NCBI GenBank assembly: GCA_021018815.1
Contig: JAITYX010000065.1
Coordinates: 543,001-607,000, forward strand
Direction of reading: 5' to 3'
Origin: Talinum fruticosum
Lineage: Eukaryota; Streptophyta; Magnoliopsida; Caryophyllales; Talinaceae
DNA length: 64,000 nt
Part shown: positions 34,501 through 45,749 of the stretch, piece by piece
Numbering within the stretch: the stretch's first letter is position 1
How the letters are laid out: the number at the start of each line of letters is the position of its first letter
Notes under the pieces: generated by a model
Databases searched by the model: none
Told to the model about the DNA's origin: nothing
Seen by the model: the letters and a program-made list of their open reading frames with translations, nothing else
Program-made: the position numbers and the translations under genes

Positions 34501-34518
34501 CCTACTGGAGTCGCAATC
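34501..34518 (-). promoter_or_regulatory. T1 primer binding site
   Basis: The minus strand 'ttgcgactccagtaggg' starts two to three bases after the LTR end. T5 (52651-52667, 'tggcgactccactaggg') and T3 (47351-47368, 'tggcaactccattgggga') carry the same block, which is the usual Tat-type PBS. I recall a tRNA-Arg assignment for Ogre; not verified here. Confidence 0.75.
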
Positions 34519-36513
34519 TGTAAGAACCACGGTCGCGGCCCCGGGGGCCCCGCCGCTGAGCTTCCCCACTTGTGTCGAGTTTCTCCTTTTTTAAAGGATT
34601 GATTTTGAAGAAATATTTTTCAAGATGAATTTTAGAAATTGGGAATGAACCTTTTATTAGGATTTCCGAATTGTATTAAATCAGATTTGTTGGTAGTTTT
34701 ATTAATTATTTTATTCTACGAATTATTTTTAGAACTCTCGGGATTTTGTTTTCTAATTAAGGAATAAAAACATTAAAGTTTTGGTCCTGCCTTGAGTCTT
34801 TAGGGCCAGATTGCTGTGAAAACACCAATGTGGACCAAAGCCTTACTCGGCCGACCCCACGGTGCAGGTATTAGCCTCGCACCGAAGTAGGCCGGCGCCG
34901 ACCGCAGGCCGTGGCCGAGGAGACCAGCCTCGGTCCGTATCCAGTGGGCAGATCCAAAACCTAATGTTGACCTTCCTCGTAACTAGAAAGCACCGAGATG
35001 CACATTTGCGTAGAAGAAAGCATAAAACAAAGGCGTTGCCGATTAGTTTTTAGGGATGAAAAACTAACAAAAACAAAATTTGCTTGTCCGATCTTAGTAT
35101 CGGAAAACTAAGACAAGAAGAGGCTAAAAGAAGACTCCATTGATTCGGGGACTAGGGAACGAAACGTATAGACAAACCCTTTTGTTCCGCCCATCCGAAG
35201 ACGATCATTACTAGTTTAAGTAATGTATTAATAAAGATGTACGACAACAAGCATACAACCTACGAAAATGAAATTAAAGCAACCAAAACATAATAAGGAA
35301 AACAAGAAAGAAAAGCGATAATGAAAGCGATAAAATAAATAAAAGCGAGAAATAAAATATTACATCGATCGGGAGAAAATTAAAGCAATTACATCTCTTA
35401 AACCATAGTACGGAAAGTAATAAAAACATAAATAAATGAAACCGTTCGAAGGTTGAAATATGGCCCTTAGGTTGTCCCATCTTGCTGATTTGGATCTCCT
35501 CACTAGATCGCTCAATGCAATGGTAATAATATAAAGAAAAGGGCTACTTTTGTGAATTGTGTCTTGGGTATGGTAGTGATAAGTTGAATAGGTGCCCGAG
35601 AGATAAGAATAATCGAGTATTCTTTAGCTTTTTGCACGAATTCAATGGTGAAAGATGAATGTTTAAGAAAATTCAATAGAGTAACGTTCGGATGAGAGAA
35701 TTCTAGCTAGCTTTTTGCAGCATGATGTTAAGGTCAAAAGTCATGTCGACAACATAATGGTAAGGTAGGAAGCCATATGGGAATGAGAGCCATACGTCTC
35801 TATTTATAGGAGAGGACATAGGTCACAAACAACTTAGGGTTTGCCTCTTATAAGCCGTCCAAGTAACCGAAATAAAATCGAGCCAATCCGTCCGAGATAG
35901 AACCGGATCAAAACATGATAAAACCGGATAAAACCAGCTAAAAGAGAGAAGGCGGGCACTGGCCAGCTGGACCCTCCTAGGGTTTCTCGCCCTAGTTGTG
36001 CCTCCAAGGACTCTCCAAGCTCAAAACGCAATGTTCCACCATGCTTGTAGAAGGCGAGCGCCGGTCTCATGACGTCGTTTAAGGGAGAGAGCTTCTCGCC
36101 TAATGTGGGCTGTCCTGTGAAGCTCAAAAGGTATCACTTTGATGCTCCTGGTCATGAAATGCAACGTTTTAACGTCGTCTTCATGTCTTCGAGTCCTTGT
36201 CCGACTTGGACAAAAGTAGAATGCGGTATTCTATACTTGGAATTTCCGACACACATCATGGAACTCCACAATCTCTAAAGGCTCGGCCCAACTCTTGGAC
36301 GGTCCGAAAGAAAAGAGGATTTGTGGATCGACCCAAGGCAAAAGGCCATTTAAGTGGTGCTGGGGTTCTTTGTGGTTTATCGGCTTACATTGCACCAATC
36401 GATCATAGTCCGAAATCCAATCCCACAAACAGGATCGGGGATATCATCATCGAACCCTCAAAACAAAACAAAGAAATAACGAAATAAAGGACGACACTTT
36501 TTAGGTGTCTACA
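34519..36513 (-). mobile_element. T1 5' LTR, full length 1995 bp
   Basis: + strand ends 'tgtaagaaccacgg' and 'ggtgtctaca'. It contains the complete U3-R-U5 that other Tat fragments in the window match piecewise (1-1039, 3361-3640, 42075-42436, 46285-47350). The right flank aatgt is the target duplication. Confidence 0.9.
35800..35809 (-). promoter_or_regulatory. TATA box in T1 5' LTR
   Basis: The minus strand reads 'tcctataaatagagacg', the likely core promoter of genomic RNA. T3 has 'tataaataagg' at 46741 in the corresponding part of its LTR. The T1 3' LTR has lost this region. Confidence 0.65.
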
Positions 36514-36719
36514 AATGTACAGACTTAGATCATAACATAACTCGGAACAAGATTGTTGATAATCAATCGAGCAAGAATTGTAATCGAGCATATATGCTAA
36601 AGAGTAAAGTATCGGAGATGTTAAAAAATATGTAACTCAAAAACAAATATGCTTAGAAAAGAAAATTCATTCACTACTTAGAATCATATATACACGAAAC
36701 AAATAAAATAGATAAACTC

Positions 36720-38535
36720 ATATAGAAGGGAAAATAACTCCCCCAAAACCAAACATCCAAGTTTCTATTTTTCTCCCCTATGGATTTCATCAAAAATAGG
36801 ATGAAAGTAGCAGAAAAGTACATCAAATGTTGGACCAAATAAAATAACATATGAGTTTAAAAAAAAATTAAGAAGACGAAGAAGTAATCGAGATGAGCCA
36901 GGAGGCCGCAGAACGGGGATGTCGGGAATTTGAGCAGATCCTAATTGTAGGAACCGAAGACATGTCATCCTCAGCTTCTTCTTCCTCAAAGACAACTGCA
37001 GGCTATGCTTTTGAGGCAGGGGCCTTTGATTAACCTACATCGCCGACCTCTTCGAGTCTTTCGGAGCATGATCGGAAAATATCAACTTAGGTTCTTTTGT
37101 GCCCTCGGCCCTCGGGTTGAGCAACCACTTCTCCTTGTTTTTCTTCTTTCTCCTCGGCTTCTCCTTCTTTGGCCTTGGCTTCTTCCTTAGCTTTTTCTTT
37201 AGCTTTAGTTGAAGTTCACTCAGCCGCGCTGGAGGACTTCTCGAAGTATCAAACATTTTTGAGTCCTCAGCAGCTTTGGATTGGTGTCTGTTGGAGGTGA
37301 TGGATATGATCGATTGTTCTTGGATAATCCCCTTGAGCTGAGATATCAGCTCTTGGTTCTCCCGAGTCTAAGATTGTGGATTGGTGCTCAGCAGCTTTAG
37401 ATCGGTGCTCTTGGAGGTGGTGGATATGATCACATTGTTCTTAGATGATCCCCTTAAGCTCGAGATATCAACTCTTGGTTCTCCCAAATTGGACACTGCG
37501 CGGTTTTTAAAGCGGAACCAAGGAGGGAATAAAAGTTTTGAAGATTTTTAGAGTTGCTTGAAAATCCTCGATCAAACAAGCAAATTCATTTACCATTTCA
37601 ATAAACACTTTAGCAGAGAGAGGAGGTTGAGAAGCGGAAGGTCCAGCAGTAAAAAATGATACCGTTGGAGGAGTCTCGAGTCCGAGTCCGAGCAGGAGGA
37701 AGAGGATGAGGTAGCTCAAACGCATGAATCCGGACACCGGGCTTGACTTCCTAGTATCCAAGACCTGAAAGCTCGATCCTGCCTGGACAAATAGGAGGTT
37801 CTAAGCAAGCTTTGGGGTTGGAGGGAAGAGGGACCTTGAACTGTTTAAAACAACGGTTAGAAGAGCCCCGAAAGGAAAAGGAGCTGACTTCTTAGAATGA
37901 GCGAGCACAGTTACCATTTGCTCGAGAATAGCAGGAAAGAGGTAAACATCGTAGCCCTCAAGAATGTCATAAAGAGCTTTGAGAATCTTGGAATTATGAT
38001 TCTCCTTACTAGAATGATGAAAAAGAAGGTTCTCATTAGGATGTAGCAAAGAAGTCTTACTTCGATTTGTTTAGAGTCACGAGAGAAGTTTTTGTGTGGC
38101 TTGGGGACTTCTTTAGTGTACTTATCAAAGAAATCATTTGCAATTTTTGTGAAGGGTACAGGGTTGGAATTTAGAAAAAGAGTTTTGACATCGAAAAGCT
38201 TGTAGAGAAGAGCAAGATTGATTCGAACAACCTTCTCTTGAACAACATAAGGTATGACACCTTCAGTGGTCTGTCATATTATAGGAGAATTCACACACGA
38301 GTTCTGGATAAAGGTACTCGCAAAAACACAAGAAGTTGTACACACCAGTGTTCTTGATGTGTGGCAACCATAAAAAGAGGTAAAGAAAAGAATTTGTCAT
38401 CCAAGGCAAAGTTCGGGTGACAAAACACTTTTGGGGATCCGAGGTACCTTATTGAGTAGCCTCGGTCTTTGATTTGGTCCAATCCTTCTTTGTGGCTAAC
38501 CCTTCTTCTTGAGTGGTTCCTCTCTTCGGCATTTT
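36720..38535 (-). pseudogene. Extra (env-like position) ORF of C2
   Basis: Starts MPKRGTTQEEGLATKKD near 38533. It passes through LDDKFFSLPLFMVATHQEH (38291-38482) and a hydrophobic/Ser segment (37507-37761, SYLILFLLLGLGLETPP). It ends with the basic KLKKKLRKKPRPKKEK and RRKKKNKEK (37035-37256). The basic tract could be a nuclear or nucleic-acid binding tail. Same position and parts as in C1. Several stops. Confidence 0.5.
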
Positions 38536-39059
38536 CAAAGAATGGAGAACAAGAGAGAATGAAAAGAGATACAGAGAAAATTAAGAATTTAGAGAGAGAG
38601 AAAGAGGGCGGGTGAGCAGGTATTGTTTAGAGCAAAGAGAGCAAGTAAGTAGTGCGTAAAGTGAAGAAAACAAAGTGAAGGGGTGTTATTTATAGCGAAA
38701 AAGAGACTTTTAACCTTCTTTTTAACCCGAATACCAAGCAACATTCTCATACCGTAGTGTCGTTATGCATTGTAACGACTAGTTTTCCAACCACTTTCTT
38801 CCAATGGCGAGTTTCTTCGATTAAAACGCATGGCGAGAGAGAGAAGAAAGAGTTTTCAAAAACATTTATGAGATTCTCCATTTATCTAGAGATGACCTTA
38901 GAATTTTGATGTCCATTTTGCTCATAAACTAAGTCTCGACTCAAGTATCTTTTCTAAGTGACTAAGAACACTCGGAAAGCTAGTAACTCATAGCTCGGTC
39001 TAATTCTTATTCAATTGATCTACTCATTATTAAAAAAATACATAATCATGTAAGAATAA

Positions 39060-39640
39060 TCATGATATAAATCACACAATCATGCATTATTCATGTGAAG
39101 CTCATTCCTAATAAAACAAAACCGATCCTCACTAAGAGGTTGAAACTTAGTAGCAATAAATTCATGCTCAATATCACCTTTCTCATAGTGGTCTCTTAGA
39201 AAATGATACCTCACCTTAACGTGCTTAGTCTTTGAGTGCTGAACTGGATTCTTAGTGATATTGATTGCACTCTGGTTGTCACAATTGATTGGTATAGACG
39301 TGAATGATAATCCAAGATCTTTCAAGTGTTTCTAAATACAAAGAATTTGAGCACAGACAAGCTCCAACCGCAATATACTTAACTTCGGTAGTTGATAGAG
39401 CAACCGAGTTCTGTTTCTTTGAGTGCTAGGATATGAGGAATTGACCTAGAAATTGACATGCTTCTGATGTGCTCCTTCTATCAACCTTATATCCAGCATA
39501 ATTAGCATCCGAGTATTCAGTGAGAGTCAATTCCGAGTCTTTTGACAACCATAGACCAAGATTCCGAGTTCCTACAAGATATCGAAAAATTCTCTTCACC
39601 TGCAGGTGAGATGTGATTCTTTTGGATTAGCTTGAAATCT
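39060..39640 (-). pseudogene. pol: Copia RNase H (C2)
   Basis: The minus strand 39080-39325 gives MKDLGLSFTSIPINCDNQSA, then INITKNPVQHSKTKHVKVRY, HFLRDHYEKGDIEHEF and LSEDRFCFIRNEL. The upstream half at 39330-39640 is frame-broken. More intact at its C terminus than C1, including the FCFIRNEL SIRE-type tail. Confidence 0.8.
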
Positions 39641-39649
39641 TGTAAAAAG

Positions 39650-40500
39650 GCAGACATTGAACATGATATCTCGCCTACTAGATGTGAGATAGAGTGGAGA
39701 TCTAATCATACCTTTATAGAGTTTCTAATCTACAACTTTACCTTTCTCGTCCGAGTGTAGTTTTAAACCGATACTCATAGGTGTTGCTGTATGCTTCACA
39801 TCTTGTTGCTTGTATTTCTTCAATAACTCCTATGTGTACTAGGATTGATGAACATAAATGCCATCCTTGTCTTGTTTGATATGCGGACCAAGAAAGAAAT
39901 TGAGTTCTCCCATAATACTCATTTCAAACTCCTGTCTCATTAACTCGAAAAACTCTTGGCATAGAGTTTCATTAGTAGCTCCAAAAATGATATCATCAAC
40001 ATAAATTTAAATGATAAGAAAATTATTCCCCTTGGTTTTTGTGAAAAGAGTTTTGTCAATCTGACCTCTTTTGAAACCATTTTCAACTAAGAAACTGCTC
40101 GATCTTTTATATCAAACTCCGGGAGCTTGTTTAAGACCATATAAAACCTTTTGCAACTTCAAAACATGATTTGGAAATTCTAAATTTTCAAATCCAGGGG
40201 GTTGCTCAACATAAACTTCTTCTTCAATAAAACCATTCAGAAAAGCACATTTGACATCCTTATGATAAAGCTTGATGTTCATGCTATATACAAATGCTAA
40301 GAGAATTCCGATTGCCTCAATCCTAGCAACAGGTGCAAAGGTTTCCCCACAATCAATTTCTTTATCTTGGTTGTAACCCCGAGCAACAAGTTTGGCCTTA
40401 TTTCGACTACCAACCCTTCCTCATCCAATTTGTTCTTGAAAACCCATTTGGTTCCTATTACTAGGTGGTGAAAAGGTCATTTGGTCAAAGTGCAGACTTG
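39650..40500 (-). pseudogene. pol: Copia reverse transcriptase (C2)
   Basis: Parallel to C1 RT on the minus strand. The block equivalent to KALYGLKQAP lies near 40110-40150 with changes. The catalytic YVDDIIFGATN is kept at 39970-40005, but a TAA (40007-40009) stands at the same residue as the C1 stop. Confidence 0.75.
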
Positions 40501-40959
40501 GTTTCTTTCAAATTGATTAAGCTCTTCTTGCATGACCTCTACCCATTCAGGTTCATTTAGGGCCTCTAGTGCATTTTTGGGTTCCATTACTTGAAATGAA
40601 TGCAGAAAATGCACACAGATTTTGCAAAGAAGGAGTTCTTACCCCACTATTGATATCGAAAGTATGTTTTCAAATGGGTGACTTGGATGCATATTTGAAT
40701 GCTCTACTGTTTTCCGATTAACCATGTTTATTGGTTGAATGGCCCGATCTTCAGTTGGTTGATCTTGCTTAGTGTCTATATTAGCTTGTTCTTCAGCATT
40801 CTGACCTGGCTCTTGATTTCTTCATTCCGAGTCACATCATTTTGAGTTGGTTTATTCTAAGTTGTCTCATTTTGAGTTTCCCCAGTCCTTCGTTTTGACT
40901 CTTTCGAGCTCGGCTTCAGCAAGGTTGTCTTCATCACTCGTTAAGCTTGAGATCCGAGA

Positions 40960-41690
40960 ATGTGGATCCACTTATCCTACCAAGATCAATCTCATCAAAG
41001 ACAACGTGGATACTTTCTTCCACTTTGTTAGTCCTTTTGTTAAACACACGATAAGCTTTAATATGAGATGTGTAACCCGAAATATACCTTCATCCGATCT
41101 AGCATCAAACTTTGTCGGATGATCCTTACCATCGTTATAAACAAAGCATTTACATGCAAATGGTCTGAAGTAGGAGATGTTGGGCTTCTTTCCCTTGTAT
41201 AGCTCATAAGGTGTTTTCTTCAGAATAGGTTTGATGAGGCATCTATTGAGTGTATAATTTCGTTGTGTTAATCGCCTCAGCCTGGAAATAGTAAGGTAGA
41301 TCATTTTCAATCATCATGGTCCTTCCTATTTCTTCAAGACTTATGTTCTTCCTCTCCACTACTCCATTCTGTTAAGGAGTATACCCAAGTAGTCTAAGAC
41401 TCCACTTGAATTTTCCATGGTCGGTTCGAATCCTTTTGATCCGCGTCTCGAGACTCCACTTGAATTTTCCTACGGATCTTAGTGAACTCTTTGAAAGCTT
41501 CATTCATACTCTTCATAAAGCATACCCAAGTAAATCGTGAGAAATCATCAACAATGACAAGCACATAAGATTTACCTCCAAGGCTTTTCACGGGAATTTC
41601 ACCACACAAATCCATATGAACTAATTCCAAGTACTCTAGATGTAGACACGGTTTTGAGTGGTTTGAAAGATGATATGACCTTGTCTACGA
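40960..41690 (-). pseudogene. pol: Copia integrase (C2)
   Basis: The minus strand 41394-41630 reads MELVHMDLCGEIPVKSLGGK then SYVLVIVDDFSRFTWVCF, retaining the VDDFSRFTW core. 40972-41310 carries KKTPYELYKGKKPNISYFRP then FACKCFVYNDGKDHPTKFDA. A 54-bp tandem duplication (41397-41504) repeats KIQVES. The C terminus is frame-broken. Confidence 0.8.
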
Positions 41691-42074
41691 TGCCAAGTCC
41701 ATGAATCATCATTCAAGGATGCTTTTAAGTAAGATAAGTTCTTACTAGAATTTGAAAGATGAATGGTATAAGTGTTACTCGAACTCAAACCCGAGAGCTT
41801 AGTCTCTTTGGTTACTACATCGAAATGTAGCAGTTGGTCCGATCGAACGTTACCTCTTGGCTTTTGTCACATAGCTCGAAATGCTATGGAGATTGTACTT
41901 TAGCCCTTTGACAAGGTAGATTAGACTAACCGAGTTGTTTCTTTTGCCAATCTTGCTAATCCCCACTATCTTGCCTTGCTATTGTCTCAAAATGTAACTT
42001 TACCTCCTCTCGGATTTTCTAGTTCGGAAAAAGTCTTGAACACTAGACATATGGCGTGAGCACCCATTGTCTAT
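41691..42074 (-). pseudogene. pol: C2 GAG-pre-integrase and protease remnant
   Basis: Short minus-strand matches to the C1 protease-downstream segment (FKTFSELENP and GGKVTF around 42000-42040), heavily stopped. The segment ends at 42074, where the C1-like context ('gcgtgagcacccattgtct') is cut by Tat LTR. Confidence 0.6.
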
Positions 42075-42436
42075 TGGGGAAAAACATAACGTTTGAGCAT
42101 ATTAAGCCTCGAAAATATGACATCATTCTTGATGACGTCATACGAGACGCTTGAGTTTTGTGTTACGCTAGAATGCTAGGAGTGAAACACTACATTTAAT
42201 GCGCATGCTTGACTATAATGTGGAGTCAATTTGGGTTTCATGATTGGGAGCCCAATCGGGCTTGGTTTGGCCGAAAGAAAATGGGCTCGTGGGCTGGCCC
42301 AAGCAAAAAGGTTAATTTTTGTCGTGCTAATGGGTTTATTGTAGTTTATCGGCTTCCGTCACGCCGATCGGACTTCGATCATAATCGAGTTCGCAAACAG
42401 GATCGGGATAAGGGTGACACATTTTTGGTGTCTACA
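42075..42436 (-). mobile_element. T2 3' LTR, U3 part only
   Basis: The minus strand starts TGTAGACACCAAAAATGTGT and then follows the T1 and T0 LTRs ('gatcctgtttgcgaactcg', 'gccgataaactac', 'ttttctttcggcc'). It is cut at 42075 against C2. The left boundary is approximate to a few bases. Confidence 0.8.
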
Positions 42437-42456
42437 GTTAGTCCCCCACTTTGACC
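42437..42456 (-). promoter_or_regulatory. T2 polypurine tract
   Basis: The minus strand 'tcaaagtgggggactaac' abuts the LTR start, as in T1. Confidence 0.85.
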
Positions 42457-42983
42457 GAGTCCGAAAGACAAAGGGTCAAAGTAGACACTAAAGGGTACTT
42501 ATCTCATTTTCTTGCCTCGCTTCGGATGCCGATTGATTCAAGGTGTCTAGAATTGGTTACCGTAGAACCTAAACTCGAGACAGACAGACGTGGACTTGAT
42601 CGCGATTCTTGCATTCTAAAATCGGTGAGTTTCGCTTGATCAAAGTCCTAAGCTTAGTAATTTTACTGAAGCTTGATCGTTTCTTGATCCGAAGCTTGGC
42701 TTAATAATTCTACTCGTACTAGCATACTTGTCACTAAATAATCGTAATCACAAAAGTTTAGTATTTTTACCTGAATTAAAAACAAACAAGGAAATAAATC
42801 TCGGAAAGTTAAAGTGTTGGGCCCCATGAGCCCACTTGCATACAAAGTTGCCACCGAGCTGACTTCGGTCGGGCCTTCGAGCCAGCACCAACAGGCTTTG
42901 GGCAGGGGTTTGTCTCGGTGTATGAATCCAACCACTAAGCTTGGTCTCCCTCTTTTTGAATTTGAAATGTTGGCCCAAAATTT

Positions 42984-42994
42984 CCTATAATAGG
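42984..42994 (+). promoter_or_regulatory. TATA-like box upstream of antisense PMD gene (T2)
   Basis: 'cctataatagg' lies about 150 bp before the ATG at 43138 and is followed by 'tcattttgcacac', as in T1. Confidence 0.45.
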
Positions 42995-43137
42995 GAGGCT
43001 TATGTGTTCATTTTGCACACTTTACTTGCTCTTTTCTTTGCTTCCTCTTACTTCGTCGTAGCTTGCTTCATTCTTGCTCTAACTTTCTCCAATTGTTTTA
43101 AGAAAACTAGGTGGTTTTCTTGAAAAGTTCAACAAAC

Positions 43138-44440
43138 ATGTCCTGAAGGCGTGCTCATCCTGTTAGAAGGACAAGAGTCGAGGGCCTAATCGAAGACAAC
43201 TTCTTAGAGCGAAAGTGGCGCCCTCACCATGAATGGAACCCCAATGACCCATTAGTGGAGGCCGAGAGTCATGTTTCGGAGAGTGGAACTACCCGTGGAG
43301 CACGTTTTGAATAGTGCCATGTTTGATTCCTTTTACCTCACTTTGATTCATACGTGTGACTCGTACGGAATAGGGTATTATCCGAGCCATTTGTGAACGG
43401 ATTTGGGACACCATGAACACTTTTTATCTCCGGTTTAGGGAGATGACCGTTACTTCTTTAGTTTTGTCGTCCTTACGGGTTTAGATTTCTCGGGGAACCC
43501 TTAATTTAATACCGGGACTTATACAAAAATCGTGACTATCTTCATCACCTTTTTGGTCCTATTGCCGCTCGATTTCCCCAATCTAATTACTTCAAGTATT
43601 TGTTCCTTTTCAAAGCTTTTGAAAATGTCGAGTTATAGGCTTAACATAGTCCTAACAACAAATCAACGTAGTGATTGCTCTTATGCAATGCATGTCCATT
43701 TTTTCCGACCAAGGGTCAAAAGTACATGTCCACTATCTAGTTGATTTCTTGAACTTAGATAAAGTCAAGGACCTTAATTGGGGCTGACCGCATACACTTG
43801 TTTAATAAGGGGCTTAAATATCGGGGTTAGGCGAACCACTTTCAGGAAGGATTCGAACAACTACATGCCCTTATGTGGCCCTTGGAAGGTTGTCGAGGTA
43901 TGCTCATCCTCTTAGTCTCGGAATATTTATCTTGAATGGATAATAAATTTACTTGTGTTGTAAAATTACAGCCATGGTTATATGAGTACATTCCCCAATT
44001 TTCACTTGGTTCAAGGAATCATCCATCTTTCTCGGCGTCGGTGGCATGGGCAAAGGTCCATCTTCTGCGGCGAAAAGCACTTGGGATTGCATTTTTGCTA
44101 TCAACCCTTAACAATGTGGTCACAATATGTCATTTTATAACCCATGTTTCAAGCTAGAATGAGCTGAAAATTTTTTCTATTCTTCAATTTTGACTTCTAT
44201 CCCAGCCTCACGACCTGATTTGGACCTATGGCCTCAGCCATAGTGAGGCCGACACCTACCATGGCCCTTGCTTCACCACTCTTTTTCATCTTGTCTTACT
44301 TTGTTACTTTATAGGTCATGTATAGAAGCAAGCCAACTTTCATCCTTGGTACCAAAGTTAGCTCCCTCTAAGATTTTAGGTCGGAAAGGAGTTGAGTGAA
44401 AGAATAATGACTGAATTCGACCCAACGAATAGCAAATCGA
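43138..44440 (+). pseudogene. PMD gene in antisense inside T2, truncated
   Basis: Second copy of the T1 antisense gene. The start reads M-S-stop-RRAHPVRRTRVEG, aligned with T1 MPRRKAHPVGRTRAES; the arginine codon has become TGA. Further pieces are RAICERIWDTMNTFYLRF with REMTVT (43385-43455), then SDQGSKVHVHYLVDFLNLDK (43710-43770). CGPWKVVE is followed by a gtatgc donor (43890). After 'aattacag' comes PWLYEYIPQFSLGS (43973-44015). Exon order, the donor and acceptor around 43893-43972 and motif spacing match T1. The 3' end is removed by the junction with LTR near 44440. No catalytic activity is known for PMD. Confidence 0.7.
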
Positions 44441-44609
44441 GCGGTTTTGTGGTGCCAGTTGGCTTTTTGTGTGGTAAATTGGGTTCCGCTACTCTAGTTT
44501 AGTTCGATCTCCACCCGAGCGTGCAAATGACACTCGGATTTTATCACTCGGCTAACGAAAATAAATAAATAAATAAAAGAGACAAGAAGACACTTTTTAG
44601 GTGTCTGCA

Positions 44610-44981
44610 GAATGTTACACTAAAAACCAATAAAATAATTTAATTAATACTCGCAATTATATAATTTACAAAAACATCTATCAATATTGTAAGATTGAAA
44701 AACATCCCCAACCTAGGCATCATACATATGAAAGTTCATATGTAATTCAATATATAAAAGTTGTTTGATGTGACATAAAAAATAATAAATCATCCTCGAA
44801 GTATGTGCATTCGGAAGATATGTGCAAGTGCTTAATATTGGTGGCTTGGAAAAGTCGAACATGAAAATACACAATTAGCAACCTTTAAAAAGCTAGCCAC
44901 ATTTAAAAATAATCAATGTCATTTTACTAACACAATTCATTAAGACTTTCGGTAATATATTGCTTTTGAATTTGGTTTAAC
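44610..44981. other. Unassigned AT-rich stretch
   Basis: No coding signal, no match to other parts of the window that I can see. It could be older host intergenic DNA or part of an unrecognised element. Confidence 0.3.
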
Positions 44982-44992
44982 TATATAGCACC

Positions 44993-45738
44993 GGGGATGA
45001 GCGGTTTCGGGTACCCTGTTCCAAAATTAGAAACCTTACCCTTACCTTATTTGACCGGTTCCTGAATTTTAGGAACCCTTGCCTTATCCTATTTGACCGG
45101 TTCTCGAAATTTAGAAATCGAACCTGAATCTTAGGTTATGGTTCCATTTCCATAATACCACTGTTCACACCATTATTCTTATGAAAAAAAAAACATTAGC
45201 CTTAAAAACTTACAAATATCAACTCACGTTAATCATTTAATTAACTAAAGTTCAACAAGCAAATAATTAAATACAACAATTTTAGCAAACTTTTACAAAA
45301 TCAAAGTTGGTAGTAGAAACAACGTTCTTAAGGGGGAAGTGATCAAAATCTTACAAAGTCTCTTCAAAAACTAATACAATCAAATGTCTCAAGTTCATTA
45401 ACTAATTGAAAATAAAAAATGTAGCCTTTAAACTAATACAACTAAATGTATCACTTTAATCATTTCTAATAAGTTGGGCCGTATATTTAGAAATCAAACC
45501 TGGTCCTCAGTCGAAAATGCTGAAAATTTTATTAATGGTTACGGGTACCCGCAGTTCCAGGTTCCAGTACCCGAAACCCGGAACCTGTCTAAAAGGTTCC
45601 GGGTTCTGTTTGCTGGGTTTGATTTTAGGAATCTTACCCTTACCCGTTTGACCGTTTCCTAAATTTTAGTAACCTTACCCTTACCTATTTGACCAGTTTC
45701 GGTCCGGTTGCAAGGTACCCATTAGTCGTGCTCACCCC
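44993..45738. mobile_element. hAT-like non-autonomous element
   Basis: Ends read 'ggggatgagcggtttcgggt' on the left and the complement of 'aggggtgagcacgactaatg' on the right, short imperfect inverted repeats of the 'aggggtgagc' kind seen in plant hAT MITEs. Flanks are identical 11-mers 'tatatagcacc' (44982-44992 and 45739-45749), longer than the 8-bp hAT duplication because the ends are ambiguous. The interior carries repeated 'cttacccttacc..atttgaccggtt' words at 45040-45130 and 45640-45700. No transposase frame. Confidence 0.6.
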
Positions 45739-45749
45739 TATATAGCACC

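Larger units (their letters stand above)
9534..36513 (-). mobile_element. Tat-lineage Ty3/gypsy element T1, complete ends, 26.98 kb including a nested copia
   Basis: The left LTR begins 'tgtaggaaccatgg' and the right LTR ends 'ggtgtctaca'; flanks are aacgt (9529-9533) and aatgt (36514-36518), a 5-bp duplication with one transition. Minus-strand order is LTR (34519-36513), PBS, leader with tandem repeats, gag, protease, RT, RNase H, a second archaeal-type RNase H, integrase, a long region holding two genes in antisense, PPT, and LTR (9534-10571). RNase H followed by aRNase H is diagnostic of the Tat clade. Element C1 interrupts pol. Without C1 the element is about 16.1 kb. All frames are broken, so it is non-autonomous today. 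Confidence 0.9.
36514..42074 (-). mobile_element. C2 (SIRE-like copia) internal region, right of T1
   Basis: Continues the internal sequence interrupted at 9533. It runs colinear with C1 from its PPT-proximal spacer through the extra ORF, RNase H, RT and integrase into protease. It stops at 42074, where Tat LTR sequence begins. The gag, PBS and 5' LTR of C2 are not found further right, so that end is deleted. Confidence 0.85.
42075..44609 (-). mobile_element. Tat deletion derivative T2
   Basis: Contains, from left, a partial 3' LTR (42075-42436), PPT, 3' UTR and antisense PMD gene. It then passes directly, near 44440, to 165 bp of LTR start ending 'ggtgtctgca' at 44609. All of gag-pol, PBS and the second antisense gene are missing. 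The right flank 'gaatg' does not match the left 'tctat', so this is not a simple insertion with target duplication. Confidence 0.75.
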
